A stretch of 26,522 bases of DNA from Bacteroidota bacterium (GTDB lineage Bacteria > Bacteroidota > Bacteroidia > Bacteroidales > UBA932). This document shows positions 14,769 to 23,685 of the stretch, in pieces (within the stretch, counting starts at the first letter, position 1; each line of letters opens with the position of its first letter). The notes under the pieces are model-generated. The model did not search any database. It had not been told where the DNA came from and worked only from the letters and a program-made list of their open reading frames with translations. The stretch is from assembly GCA_009778375.1 (NCBI GenBank), contig WRJW01000220.1, forward strand, positions 1 to 26,522. The letters are read 5' to 3'. A program made the position numbers and the translations under genes.

Positions 14769-15971
14769 ATGACTATACGTTCGGGCATATTTTTAACCCT
14801 CTTAACGCTTGTTACGGCAACAAACGGATGGGCCCAATCCAACGGTATCAGCTTGCGTACAGTGGTAATAGATCCCGGACACGGCGGCAGAGACCCGGGC
14901 ACCGTAAGCCCGAGTGGACAGAGTTTTGAAAAGAGCGTCAACCTTGCGGTAGCGCTAAAATTAGGCAAACTCATTCAAAATCGTTATCCGGATGTGACTG
15001 TTTTATATACGCGCACCACAGATGTATTAATTCCCTTAGACGCACGTGCCGATTTTGCCAACAAAAACCATGCCGATCTCTTTATCTCCATCCACGCTAA
15101 CGCACTTGCCAATAATACAACGGTATCAGGATCCGAAACCTACGTTATGGGATTGGAACGGAGCGCTTCCAATATGGAGGTAATGAAACTCGAAAACTCC
15201 GTCATTTCTTATGAAGAAGATTATACGTCAAAATATCAGGGATTTGACCCAAATAATCCCGAATCCTACATCATATTTAACCTCCTTCAAAATGCCCACA
15301 CGGAACAAAGTTTGGAGTTTGCACGCTTAGTGCAAGATGCCTTGGGCAAACATCCCATAACAAAAAACCGAGGGGTTCAAACGGGCAGGTTTGTAGTGTT
15401 GGTACGCACCACCATGCCTTCCGTATTGGTCGAACTCGGATACATGTCCAGTTTGGCAGACCGCAGGGTATTGATTACTAATGATGGACAGGATTTATTG
15501 GCCGCTGCCCTTTTAAAAGCATTTGCGCAATACAAAGCCCTTTACGACCAACCCGTTCCGCCTGTTTTACCAACCACGCAACCAACTCAGACTGCTCCAA
15601 CCACCCAGACTACTCAGACCACTCAACCACCCCAGACTACTCAGACTACTCAGACCACTCCAACCACCCAGACTACTCAGACCACTCAACCTCCCCAGAC
15701 TACTCAGACCACTCCTCCCCCCCTGACTACCCCAACCGCCCAAACCACCGTGTATCGGGTACAAATAATGGCAGTCAGCAACCCTCTCCCCGACAACTCT
15801 TTGGAATTTAAGGGATACGCTCCGGTTTTTTCATCTAAAATCGACAAATGGTATAAATATATGCTCGGATCATTCAACCTCAGGCAAGATGCGGTAGAGT
15901 ATTGTAATCGGGTGGTTCGGAAAGATTTTCCCCAAGCATTTGTAGTCGAAATCAACCCTAATCCTCTATGA
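14769..15971 (+). CDS. N-acetylmuramoyl-L-alanine amidase (Amidase_3) with Thr/Gln linker and SPOR domain
   Basis: A 400-residue periplasmic zinc amidase that cuts the peptide stem from MurNAc during cell separation. The signal peptide ends NGWA|QSN near residue 22. The Amidase_3 domain (~30-250) shows VIDPGHGG with zinc ligand H39, second ligand E54, SIHANA with H109, and VLVELGYMSS with the catalytic E222. Residues ~264-325 are a Thr/Gln/Pro linker coded by tandem repeats. The last ~75 residues (YRVQIMAVS...YKYMLGSFN...AFVVEI) form a SPOR domain, which binds denuded glycan at the septum and would target the enzyme to division sites. The stop shares ATGA with mlaD, so the two are translationally coupled. 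Confidence 0.94.
   Translation: MTIRSGIFLTLLTLVTATNGWAQSNGISLRTVVIDPGHGGRDPGTVSPSGQSFEKSVNLAVALKLGKLIQNRYPDVTVLYTRTTDVLIPLDARADFANKNHADLFISIHANALANNTTVSGSETYVMGLERSASNMEVMKLENSVISYEEDYTSKYQGFDPNNPESYIIFNLLQNAHTEQSLEFARLVQDALGKHPITKNRGVQTGRFVVLVRTTMPSVLVELGYMSSLADRRVLITNDGQDLLAAALLKAFAQYKALYDQPVPPVLPTTQPTQTAPTTQTTQTTQPPQTTQTTQTTPTTQTTQTTQPPQTTQTTPPPLTTPTAQTTVYRVQIMAVSNPLPDNSLEFKGYAPVFSSKIDKWYKYMLGSFNLRQDAVEYCNRVVRKDFPQAFVVEINPNPL
15597..15713 (+). repeat. Tandem coding repeat (63-bp unit) for the Thr-Gln-Pro linker
   Basis: A unit starting CCAACCACCCAGACTACT begins at 15597 and again at 15660, a 63-base (21-codon) period; the second copy is about nine bases shorter. Within the unit, 9-12 base sub-repeats (CAGACTACT, CAGACCACT) encode QTT. 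All changes keep the frame, so copy number can vary without breaking the enzyme. Confidence 0.8.
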
Positions 15972-16885
15972 AATTTCTACTGTCTAAAGAATTTAAAGTG
16001 GGCATTGCCGTAATATTGATTGCGGCAGCCATGTATTGGTTAGTCTTTTTCTTAAAAGGCAGGGATATTTTCAGCCGCTTTAATACTTATTTTGCCCTTT
16101 ACGAAAACGTGGAAGGAATCTCCGATACCGGTCCGGTCTATATTCGAGGACTCAAAATTGGCACCATCAACCGGATCGACTATAATCAGAAACGCGACTG
16201 TTTTGAACTCTCGCTCAACCTTGAATCTAAGTATAAAATTCCGTCTAACTCCATAGCCCAAATCTACAGCGCCGATCTTTTGGGTACCAAAGCCATCAGG
16301 ATTGTAATGGGCGACAGCCCCCGTTTTTTGGCCGATAAGGATACAATGGCGACCGATCTTTCTATGGACATCATCGACTACCTCAGCCAAGAATTACCTG
16401 CCTTAAAAGAGCAGATTTCCGCTTTATTGATAGGATTAGAAAATGCTGTGGTACAAGTTAATACAATTTTAGGTAGCGAAAATCAGGCTTTACTGCAAAA
16501 GAGTTTAGCCCACCTCAGCGCCACCCTGCAAGAATTTTCATCCTTTAGCGCCTATTTGAATACCGAAGCCCCTCAGATTCGATCCATTTTAACCAATCTT
16601 GGGCAATTGGCAGAGGAACTTGGGGCAGGCTCCGAACATATTGGCGTTGGCTTAGCCAACCTGAGGGCTTTTACCGACTCCTTACGGCAAGTAGATGTAG
16701 CCGGATTGATCGGAGACCTCAACCACCTCATCGTGGAGCTGCAAAATCCTAAAGGCTCCATCGGGCAACTTTTAACGAACGACGAACTGTATCAAAAAAT
16801 CAGCATGCTCCTCGAAAACGTAGACAATTTAGTCAGCCAAATCAGCCAAAACCCAAAAAAATATTTAAAAATTTCTGTCTTCTAA
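15968..16885 (+). CDS. mlaD: MlaD/MCE-domain lipid-transport protein
   Basis: A 305-residue inner-membrane-anchored protein. One N-terminal helix (VGIAVILIAAAMYWLVFFL, ~residues 12-30) precedes the MCE domain (~37-115), seen in FALYENVEGISDTGPVYIRGLKIGTI and YSADLLGTKAIRIVMGD. The rest is long amphipathic helix (~130-300) with many Gln/Leu/Glu, as in MCE proteins that form hexameric rings with a hydrophobic tunnel. These bind an MlaE/MlaF-type ABC transporter for phospholipid transfer between membranes; no permease or ATPase gene is in view. Overlap of 4 bases with the amidase stop and the following strong terminator show it is the last gene of the pair. Confidence 0.9.
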   Translation: MKFLLSKEFKVGIAVILIAAAMYWLVFFLKGRDIFSRFNTYFALYENVEGISDTGPVYIRGLKIGTINRIDYNQKRDCFELSLNLESKYKIPSNSIAQIYSADLLGTKAIRIVMGDSPRFLADKDTMATDLSMDIIDYLSQELPALKEQISALLIGLENAVVQVNTILGSENQALLQKSLAHLSATLQEFSSFSAYLNTEAPQIRSILTNLGQLAEELGAGSEHIGVGLANLRAFTDSLRQVDVAGLIGDLNHLIVELQNPKGSIGQLLTNDELYQKISMLLENVDNLVSQISQNPKKYLKISVF

Positions 16886-16898
16886 ATTTTTTTACCCC

Positions 16899-16926
16899 AT
16901 CCAAAAGGCATTTTGGATAGGTTTTT
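16899..16926 (+). terminator. Rho-independent terminator after mlaD
   Basis: ATCCAAAA (16899-16906), loop GGCA, TTTTGGAT (16911-16918), followed by AGGTTTTT. It closes the amidase-mlaD unit and isolates dnaA. Confidence 0.85.
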
Positions 16927-17051
16927 AATTGCAATAACATCATTATTAAATAATTATAAATTTTAAAAATTTTCCCGTTGATTTTAAGAATGTTAAAATT
17001 TTTTTGATTTTTGCAAGTGCTTTTTCATTTTTTTATTCCTTTTTTTTTCCT

Positions 17052-17059
17052 CAATTTTG
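17052..17059 (+). promoter_or_regulatory. Possible -7 element of dnaA
   Basis: CAATTTTG deviates at one base from TAnnTTTG and lies 27 bases before ATG 17087. The upstream 16927-17051 stretch is very AT-rich with long T-runs and no clear -33 box. Confidence 0.35.
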
Positions 17060-17086
17060 TACTCCATTTACACCCTGTTCCCATAC

Positions 17087-18499
17087 ATGAGTAACGAGAG
17101 ACATACATTGGTTTGGAATAATTGCCTGAGGGTAATTGGAAATATTATTCCTAAGAATGTTTATACTACATGGTTTGAGCCTGTTGTCCCCCTTCAACTA
17201 TCCGACAACGTGCTCACGATTGAGGTTCCCTCCGATTTTTTCAGAGAATACTTAGAAGAACATTTCTTGGATATGATGAGCATGAGTTTACGCCGCGAAT
17301 TGGGCCCACAGGCCAAATTGGAGTACCGCGTACGGGTAGACTCTTTTGGGAGTTCGGTTACGCTCCCCCAACAATCCAGCCATCCCTATAAAAACAAAAC
17401 GGTTCCTTTTGTCCCTTCACCCAGGGACATTGCCAATCCCTTTGTTATTCCGGGGTTACAACAATTAGAGATTGATCCTCAATTAAATCCTATTTACAAT
17501 TTTGACAATTTTATTGAGGGCAGTTGCAACCGCTTAGCCCGTTCGGCAGGACTCAGCATTGCCGACAATCCGGGTAAAACCACTTTTAATCCCCTTTTTC
17601 TTTATGGCGCATCGGGATTAGGTAAAACCCATTTAGCTCAAGCTATCGGGATTGCCATCAAAGAAAAAAGCCCCGAAAAAATTGTACTGTATGTAAATGC
17701 CCATCGTTTTCAGACCCAATTCATGGATGCCGTCAATGTAAACAACAAACTGACCGACTTCATGCATTTTTACCAGATGATTGACGTACTCATTATTGAC
17801 GACGTGCATGAATTTGCAGAAAAACAACGTACTCAAAATGCTTTTTTCCATATATTCAACCATTTGCACCAATCCAATAAACAGTTGATCTTGACCTCCG
17901 ATCAGGCTCCTGTTAACCTCAACGAGCTGGAACCAAGATTACTGTCAAGATTTAAATGGGGTTTGTCGGCAGAACTCGGAGCACCCGACTTTCAAACCCG
18001 TACCGCCATCCTCAAGGCCAAAAGTTACCACGACGGTATTGAACTTTCCGACGAGATTATCCACTATATTGCCTCTCGCATTACCACCAATGTACGGGAA
18101 ATCGAAGGCACTTTAGTGTCGCTGCTTGCACAGGCAACGCTAAATAAGAAGTCTATTACCATGCAGTTGGTCGAATCCATGACCGAAAAATTAGTCAGCG
18201 TTCACCAATTGGAAGTTTCGGTAGGCGACATTCAAAAAGAGGTATGCAGCTACTTTAGCCTTTTACCCGAACACCTGTTGTCCAAAACGAGAAAACGGGA
18301 GATAGTGCAGGCCCGCCAAATTGCCATGTACCTGAGCCGAAACCTGACCAAAACTTCTTTGGCCTCCATTGGCGCCCAAATAGGAGGTAAGGATCATGCT
18401 ACGGTACTCCATGCCTGCAATACAGTCTGCGACCTGATGGATACCGACCGCCAATTCCGCCAATATGTAGTGGAGATAGAAAAACGGCTCAAGAAATAA
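17087..18499 (+). CDS. dnaA: Chromosomal replication initiator DnaA
   Basis: A 470-residue AAA+ initiator that binds origin DNA and melts it. ATG 17087 (MSNERHTLVWNNCL) is the conserved start; the longer frame from TTG 17057 overlaps the putative -7 element. Domain I (~1-85, TWFEPVVPLQL) is followed by a short linker, then the AAA+ domain with Walker A GASGLGKT (~174-181), Walker B LIIDDVHE (~235-241) and sensor/Arg-finger stretch LEPRLLSRFKWG, and the DNA-binding domain IV with DHATVLHACNTV (~436-447) and preceding basic helices. It is not next to dnaN or gyrB and I see no DnaA-box cluster here, so the origin need not be local. pepD starts 4 bases after its stop. Confidence 0.97.
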   Translation: MSNERHTLVWNNCLRVIGNIIPKNVYTTWFEPVVPLQLSDNVLTIEVPSDFFREYLEEHFLDMMSMSLRRELGPQAKLEYRVRVDSFGSSVTLPQQSSHPYKNKTVPFVPSPRDIANPFVIPGLQQLEIDPQLNPIYNFDNFIEGSCNRLARSAGLSIADNPGKTTFNPLFLYGASGLGKTHLAQAIGIAIKEKSPEKIVLYVNAHRFQTQFMDAVNVNNKLTDFMHFYQMIDVLIIDDVHEFAEKQRTQNAFFHIFNHLHQSNKQLILTSDQAPVNLNELEPRLLSRFKWGLSAELGAPDFQTRTAILKAKSYHDGIELSDEIIHYIASRITTNVREIEGTLVSLLAQATLNKKSITMQLVESMTEKLVSVHQLEVSVGDIQKEVCSYFSLLPEHLLSKTRKREIVQARQIAMYLSRNLTKTSLASIGAQIGGKDHATVLHACNTVCDLMDTDRQFRQYVVEIEKRLKK

Positions 18500-18503
18500 A
18501 ACT

Positions 18504-19937
18504 ATGGAACCGCAAGGCGTTTTTTCTGCTTTTTTAGACATTTGCCAAATCCCGCGGGAATCGGGTCATGAAGCCGAAATCGGCGCTTTTCTCCAAAATT
18601 TTGCCTTTAAACGGGGATTAGTATGCCGTACCGATCGGGTCGGAAACGTGATCATTGCCAAACCGGCCACCTTTGGGATGGAATGGTCCCCCACGGTTGT
18701 CCTGCAAAGCCATGTAGACATGGTTTGCGAAAAGAATGAGGAGTCCCTCCACGATTTTTCTAAAGATCCTATTGCGGTCTACGAAGAAGAGGGCTGGCTC
18801 AAAGCAAAAGGTACCACCTTAGGCGCAGATTGCGGAATCGGTATGGCCATGCAGTTGGCCCTGCTCGACGCTACTGATGCAGTACACGGCCCTTTGGAGT
18901 GCCTTTTTACCGTGTCGGAGGAGACCGGATTGGACGGAGCCAGGGCCCTGAAGCCCGGTTTTATCACCGGCAATATACTGTTAAACTTAGATTCGGAAGA
19001 CGAAGGGGAAATATTTATTGGCTGTGCAGGCGGGATCGACACCACCGCCCGCTTTGCGTATACCGCAGCTGCTGTGCCCGAGGGATCAATTGCGCTCAAA
19101 GTATCGATAAGCGGCGGTACAGGCGGACACAGCGGAGACGAAATCCATAAAGATTTGGCCAATGCCAATCAATTGCTGGCGCGTTTTTTATGGAAAGCCC
19201 AACAACAATATACTTTTGGCATTGCCCACATTCAGGGGGGCAACAAACGAAACGCCATTCCCCGTGAGGCTTGGGCCTTATGTACTCTTTCTCCTTCCGA
19301 TTTAGAAGGGTTTACCAACCTGTTTCAGTGCTTTTCCGTTGAATGCAGGGCCGAATACCTTCGTACCGACCCCGAACTCAAGCCCGAAATAACTTCCACT
19401 CCTCTCCCCAACCGTCTCCTTGACGCCGACACCTGTAACCGTTTGATAGCAGTACTTTACGGTTGCCCGCACGGCGTATTGGCTATGAGCAGAGAGATCC
19501 CCGGATTGGTAGAAACCTCTACCAATCTGGCCTCGATAAAAATGGAAAAAGAGGGAGAAATCCGCGTCGGCACCAATCAACGCAGCGCGCTAAACAGCGC
19601 ACGTTTTAATGCGGCCTCGCGCATAGAAGCCCTTTTCTGCTTAGCCGGAGCCCAAGTAACCCACGAATCGGAGTACCCGGGATGGGCGCCAAACCCCAAT
19701 TCTCCCATACTCCAAAAGGCCATAGCCGCATACCGTCGTCTTTTTAACAAAGAACCGGCTGTAAAAGCCATCCATGCAGGCTTGGAGTGCGGGATTTTCT
19801 TAGATGCTTTTCCCAAATTAGACATGATCTCTTTTGGTCCCACCCTCCGCGGCGTACACGCCCCCGGCGAACGGCTCGAAATCGCCTCGGTTCAAAAATG
19901 CTGGGACTTTCTGTTGGAAATCCTCAAAACGGTATAA
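18504..19937 (+). CDS. pepD: Aminoacyl-histidine dipeptidase (M20 family, PepD-like)
   Basis: A 477-residue cytoplasmic metallopeptidase cutting Xaa-His and other dipeptides. M20 metal ligands and catalytic residues are present: SHVDMV (H70, D72), the bridging Asp in LGADCGIG (D109), the catalytic Glu pair SEETGLDG (E139/E140), the dimerisation-domain GGxxGGHSGDEI, and the C-terminal HAGLECGIF and GPTLRGVHAPGE with the last His ligand. Length fits the family (about 485). It follows dnaA by 4 bases and precedes rpe by 11, so the three are probably one transcript. Confidence 0.95.
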   Translation: MEPQGVFSAFLDICQIPRESGHEAEIGAFLQNFAFKRGLVCRTDRVGNVIIAKPATFGMEWSPTVVLQSHVDMVCEKNEESLHDFSKDPIAVYEEEGWLKAKGTTLGADCGIGMAMQLALLDATDAVHGPLECLFTVSEETGLDGARALKPGFITGNILLNLDSEDEGEIFIGCAGGIDTTARFAYTAAAVPEGSIALKVSISGGTGGHSGDEIHKDLANANQLLARFLWKAQQQYTFGIAHIQGGNKRNAIPREAWALCTLSPSDLEGFTNLFQCFSVECRAEYLRTDPELKPEITSTPLPNRLLDADTCNRLIAVLYGCPHGVLAMSREIPGLVETSTNLASIKMEKEGEIRVGTNQRSALNSARFNAASRIEALFCLAGAQVTHESEYPGWAPNPNSPILQKAIAAYRRLFNKEPAVKAIHAGLECGIFLDAFPKLDMISFGPTLRGVHAPGERLEIASVQKCWDFLLEILKTV

Positions 19938-19948
19938 AGCGTAACGCA

Positions 19949-20611
19949 ATGAACCCACTGCTCTCGGTATCGATGCTTTCGTCAGACTTTGGAAATTTGG
20001 CCCGCGACGTACAGGCCGTAAACCAAAGCCTTGCCGATTGGTTTCATTTGGATATTATGGACGGTCTCTTTGTGCCCAATATTTCGTACGGCTTTCCGGT
20101 TGTAGAAGCCATTGCCAAACAGGCCCAAAAACCCTTGGACGCCCACCTGATGATCGTAGACCCCGACCGTTATGTTGATCGGTTTAAGACGATGGGGTGT
20201 TCCTGCCTGAGCATTCATTACGAAGCGTGTACCCATTTGCACCGCCATTTGCAACACATCCGCAGATTGGATATGAAAGCAGGGGTAGCGCTTAATCCTC
20301 ATACGCCGGTGGAATTGCTGGAAGATATTTTGGACGAAGCCGATTTTGTGTTGTTGATGTCGGTAAATCCCGGCTTTGGCGGCCAACACTTTATCCCACG
20401 CACCTTAACCAAAATAGCTCGATTAAAAGAAATGATCCTAAAGAAGCATCTCTCCTGCCTGATCGAGGTGGACGGAGGCATTGATGCCATCAACGCCCCG
20501 TCTGTTGTCAAAGCCGGTGCCGACATCATGGTCGCCGGTCACGCCCTCTTTAAGGAGGGAGATGTTAAGGCTGCCATAGAGAGCTTTAAAAACAATACCC
20601 AACCTCTTTAA
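19949..20611 (+). CDS. rpe: Ribulose-phosphate 3-epimerase
   Basis: A 220-residue TIM-barrel enzyme interconverting ribulose-5-phosphate and xylulose-5-phosphate in the pentose phosphate pathway. ATG 19949 (MNPLLSVSMLSSDF) is the family start; the longer in-frame extension lies inside pepD. Signatures are FHLDIMDGLFVPNISYG (metal/active-site H33, D35, D38), LMSVNPGFGGQHF and EVDGGID...AGADIMVAGHALF with the catalytic Asp and phosphate loop. It lacks its own promoter in view. Its last 26 bases overlap the 3' end of birA on the opposite strand. Confidence 0.97.
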   Translation: MNPLLSVSMLSSDFGNLARDVQAVNQSLADWFHLDIMDGLFVPNISYGFPVVEAIAKQAQKPLDAHLMIVDPDRYVDRFKTMGCSCLSIHYEACTHLHRHLQHIRRLDMKAGVALNPHTPVELLEDILDEADFVLLMSVNPGFGGQHFIPRTLTKIARLKEMILKKHLSCLIEVDGGIDAINAPSVVKAGADIMVAGHALFKEGDVKAAIESFKNNTQPL

Positions 20612-21323
20612 ACGCAAAACATTCTTTCTTCCCCTCTTTTAAGTCCATCTTTAAACGCCCGCAGGCGTCTACTCCTGTAATACAGCCTTCAAAAGTTCCT
20701 CCCGTGGCGGAACGGAGATAGGTAGCCCATTGGTCGCGCCGGTAGAGTTTGGATTGGTAAGCAGCCTCTATGGAACTCCAATTCCCTGCTTGCAAGGCCT
20801 CATAGCGGGTATGCAAAAATTCGAGTAACTCCTTTAAGGCCTTTTCAGGCTCCTGTCGAATGCCCGTTTCTAACCATACAGAACTTGGATTAGGAGCGTT
20901 TGAACCAAAGTGCTCTTGATTTAAATTAAGGCCAATACCTACCACCGAAGCCGAAAGTCGGGTTCCGCTCAAAAAATGTTCGATCAACATACCCTGAATC
21001 TTTTTATCCCCTGCATAAATATCGTTAGGCCATTTGATTCGGGCATCTAAGCCCCAAGAAATCAGCAAATCGCAAACCGCCAAAGCCGATATTTCCGAAA
21101 TCAGGAACTGCCGCTCTGCAGGCAGGAACTTGGGCCGCAATAATAGGGAAAAAATCAGGTTCTCTCCAACGGCGCTTTCCCATTGGTTGCCTCTTTGTCC
21201 CCTTCCGTCGGTCTGAAAACGGGCCGCCCAAACGCTGCCGTGGGGAGCATCCTGCAGGTTCCTGACGGCTTCGTTATTGGTCGAGTCAATCGTTTCTGTC
21301 CACTTAATCTGATTGGTAAACAT
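20586..21323 (-). CDS. birA: Biotin-[acetyl-CoA-carboxylase] ligase, monofunctional
   Basis: A 245-residue enzyme that adenylates biotin and transfers it to a carboxylase lysine. The catalytic core is visible as IDSTNNEA, the adenylate-binding GRGQRGNQW (~40-48), KWPNDIY (~97-103) with KKIQGMLIE, and GIGLNLNQ. The N-terminal begins directly in the catalytic domain: the winged-helix repressor domain of E. coli BirA is absent, so it is a group-I ligase without DNA-binding role. The C-terminal ~50 residues make the small SH3-like domain. It is divergent from rsfS and convergent with rpe, overlapping it. Confidence 0.95.
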   Translation of the reverse strand: MFTNQIKWTETIDSTNNEAVRNLQDAPHGSVWAARFQTDGRGQRGNQWESAVGENLIFSLLLRPKFLPAERQFLISEISALAVCDLLISWGLDARIKWPNDIYAGDKKIQGMLIEHFLSGTRLSASVVGIGLNLNQEHFGSNAPNPSSVWLETGIRQEPEKALKELLEFLHTRYEALQAGNWSSIEAAYQSKLYRRDQWATYLRSATGGTFEGCITGVDACGRLKMDLKEGKKECFAFKEVGYCF

Positions 21324-21342
21324 CTGTAAAATATTTAGCCTG

Positions 21343-21350
21343 CAAAAGTA
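21343..21350 (-). promoter_or_regulatory. -7 element of birA
   Basis: Minus-strand TACTTTTG fits TAnnTTTG and leaves a leader of about 13 bases before ATG 21323. It occupies the place where the -33 box of the divergent rsfS promoter would be. Confidence 0.5.
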
Positions 21351-21369
21351 AAAAAATAGCAGAAAAGTG

Positions 21370-21377
21370 TAACTTTG
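21370..21377 (+). promoter_or_regulatory. -7 element of the rsfS-ftsH-cdsA-psd operon
   Basis: TAACTTTG fits TAnnTTTG; transcription would start near 21384, 8-14 bases before the rsfS ATG codons. Confidence 0.55.
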
Positions 21378-21391
21378 CCGATTATTTATTT

Positions 21392-21745
21392 ATGCCCATG
21401 ACAAAAAATGAACTCAGCCTGATTGCAGAGGCGATGCTCGATAAAAAGGCTCAACAAGTCTGCTCCCTTGACTTGCGCAAACCTGGGGCCTCTATCTGCG
21501 ATTATTTTGTAATCTGCCACGCCGACTCAGGCACTCAGGTGACGGCTATTGCCGATCATGTAGAAGATATGATGTATGCCCAATGCCAACGCAAACCCCG
21601 ATGCAGTCAGGGCAAGGAGAATGCATTTTGGGTTATCATCGATTATGGAGACATTGTGGTGCATATCTTTCAAACAGCTTACCGCTTGTTCTACCGCTTA
21701 GAAGAACTCTGGGCCGATGCAGACGTCAAACATTATACCGAATAA
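21392..21745 (+). CDS. rsfS: Ribosomal silencing factor RsfS
   Basis: A 117-residue protein of the RsfS/Iojap family. It binds uL14 on the large subunit and blocks joining with the small subunit in slow growth. Visible features are CSLDLRKPGASICDYFVICHADSGTQVTAIADHVEDMM and WVIIDYGDIVVHIFQTAYRLFYRLEELW, which match the family core including the terminal WxD. ATG 21398 is an equally possible start, six bases further. It is followed after two bases by ftsH, a conserved neighbour in Bacteroidetes. Confidence 0.95.
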   Translation: MPMTKNELSLIAEAMLDKKAQQVCSLDLRKPGASICDYFVICHADSGTQVTAIADHVEDMMYAQCQRKPRCSQGKENAFWVIIDYGDIVVHIFQTAYRLFYRLEELWADADVKHYTE

Positions 21746-21747
21746 TT

Positions 21748-23685
21748 ATGCCCAAACAAAATACCCCTCAACTCCCTCCCCCTTTCCCCAACAGGAAAAA
21801 AAATAATACGCCCAAGGTCAATTATATGTGGATCTATGCAGGAATGTTGGCCATTCTCGCTTATATTTGGTTTAGCTACGACAACAGCACTCCGGTTAAA
21901 ACCGAATGGCTAAAGGTAAAAGAGCGCATGATTCCTTCCGGGGATCTGGAAAAAGTAGTCTTTATCAGCAATACCGGTCAAGCGATGGTGTACCTCAAAA
22001 AAGACAGGTTGGATAAATACGCCGGAGAGGATCTCCCCAAATCCCCGCCCCACTTCTATTTTATTGTCCCCGGCAATTCCGATTTGGAGGCCAAATTAGA
22101 AGAAGCAAGAGAACAACTTGAGCCCGATCAGCGATTTGGGATAGAAGTAGAAAAGCAAAACAACTTTTTCAGTCATTTGCTCGACTGGCTCTTGCTGCCC
22201 ATTCTGCTGATTGCGGTTTGGGTCTTTATGTTCCGCCGCATGTCTCGCAGTATGGGCGGACCGGGTGGAGCAGGCGGAGGAATTTTTAGCGTGGGCCGAT
22301 CCCAAGCCAAACTGTTTGATAAAGAAAATACCGGCAAGGTGAACTTTAAGGATGTAGCCGGATTGGAAGAGGCCAAAGTAGAAGTGATGGAGATTGTTGA
22401 TTTTCTCAAAAACCCCAAAAAATATACCAACTTAGGGGGAAAAATCCCCAAGGGCGCCTTGTTGGTAGGCCCCCCCGGAACGGGTAAGACGTTGTTGGCA
22501 AAAGCCGTAGCCGGAGAGGCCAATGTGCCTTTCTTTTCTATTTCGGGTTCTGATTTTGTAGAGATGTTTGTGGGGGTCGGCGCCTCAAGAGTGCGTGATC
22601 TGTTTCGTCAGGCCAAGGAAAAAGCCCCCTGTATTGTCTTTATTGACGAAATTGACGCGGTGGGACGTGCCCGCAGTAAAAATGTGGGATTTACCTCAAA
22701 CGATGAGAGAGAAAATACACTTAACCAATTGCTTACAGAAATGGACGGCTTTGGCTCCAACAGCGGGGTCATCATTCTGGCCGCCACCAACCGCGCCGAT
22801 ATTTTGGATAAAGCCCTCATGCGGGCGGGCCGATTCGACCGCCAAATTCATGTAGATTTGCCCGAACTCAAAGAACGGTTAGAAATATTTAAAGTACACC
22901 TCCGCGGACTCAAATTGATGGATGGATTTGATCTTGAGTTTTTATCCAAACAAACGCCGGGCTTTTCGGGCGCCGATATTGCCAACGTATGCAACGAAGC
23001 CGCTCTGATTGCCGCCCGTAACGAGAAACAATCGATTGAAAAACAGGATTTTCTCGATGCCATTGACCGGATTGTGGGGGGCTTGGAAAGGCGGAGCAAA
23101 ATCATCAGTCCCCGAGAAAAACGGACGATTGCTTTTCACGAGAGCGGGCACGCCACCGTGAGTTGGATGCTGGAGCACGCCAATCCCCTCCTCAAGGTTA
23201 CGATTATCCCAAGAGGCAGGGCCTTGGGCGCCGCGTGGTATCTACCGGAGGAGCGCCAGATTACCACCTTAGAACAAATGCTCGACGAGATGGCCGCCAC
23301 GCTGGGCGGACGGGCGGCCGAAGAGTTGGAAATAGGGCAGATCTCTACCGGAGCCATGAATGATTTGGAAAAAGTAACCAAACAGGCTTATGCCATGGTG
23401 GCTTATTTGGGCATGAGTAAAGAGGTGGGAAACCTCAGCTTTTTTGACTCCTCCGAATCATCCGGATATACCCTGACCAAACCCTATAGCGAAAAAACGG
23501 CTGAATTGATGGATGCCGAGGCCAAAAAATTGATCGAAGACTCTTACGTGCGCGCCCGCAAGGTGTTAGAAGAACATAGAGAAGGGTTGATTAAATTAGC
23601 AGAACTTCTGTTAGAACGCGAGGTAATTTTTACCGAAGATCTGGAGCATATCTTTGGCAAACGCAAAACGTCTCTCCATGTTTAA
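21748..23685 (+). CDS. ftsH: ATP-dependent zinc metalloprotease FtsH
   Basis: A 645-residue membrane protease that degrades misfolded membrane proteins and regulators. ATG 21748 is taken as the start because earlier in-frame codons lie inside rsfS. Two transmembrane helices (~27-44 and ~141-163) enclose a periplasmic domain. A Gly-rich linker (~167-180) leads to the AAA+ core: Walker A GPPGTGKT (~241-248), Walker B FIDEID (~298-303), the pore motif MFVGVGASR and second-region-of-homology RAGRFDRQ. The peptidase motif is HESGH (~464-468) in place of the more frequent HEAGH, with the third zinc ligand Asp at ~539 (GAMNDLEK). A C-terminal helical region ends TSLHV. It overlaps cdsA by 8 bases. 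Confidence 0.97.
   Translation: MPKQNTPQLPPPFPNRKKNNTPKVNYMWIYAGMLAILAYIWFSYDNSTPVKTEWLKVKERMIPSGDLEKVVFISNTGQAMVYLKKDRLDKYAGEDLPKSPPHFYFIVPGNSDLEAKLEEAREQLEPDQRFGIEVEKQNNFFSHLLDWLLLPILLIAVWVFMFRRMSRSMGGPGGAGGGIFSVGRSQAKLFDKENTGKVNFKDVAGLEEAKVEVMEIVDFLKNPKKYTNLGGKIPKGALLVGPPGTGKTLLAKAVAGEANVPFFSISGSDFVEMFVGVGASRVRDLFRQAKEKAPCIVFIDEIDAVGRARSKNVGFTSNDERENTLNQLLTEMDGFGSNSGVIILAATNRADILDKALMRAGRFDRQIHVDLPELKERLEIFKVHLRGLKLMDGFDLEFLSKQTPGFSGADIANVCNEAALIAARNEKQSIEKQDFLDAIDRIVGGLERRSKIISPREKRTIAFHESGHATVSWMLEHANPLLKVTIIPRGRALGAAWYLPEERQITTLEQMLDEMAATLGGRAAEELEIGQISTGAMNDLEKVTKQAYAMVAYLGMSKEVGNLSFFDSSESSGYTLTKPYSEKTAELMDAEAKKLIEDSYVRARKVLEEHREGLIKLAELLLEREVIFTEDLEHIFGKRKTSLHV

Noticed and set aside
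15570..15735. Tandem repeats as a CRISPR array
   Set aside because: They lie in frame in a coding gene, have no unique spacers, and encode a Thr-Gln linker between two recognised domains.
16927..17086. AT-rich stretch before dnaA as a replication origin
   Set aside because: It is rich in T-runs, but I find no TTATnCACA-type DnaA boxes or clustered repeats, and dnaN is absent; AT richness alone is not enough.
23137..23151. HESGH in FtsH as a damaged active site
   Set aside because: Both His ligands and the catalytic Glu are intact; Ser in the fourth variable place is seen in other active members of the family.
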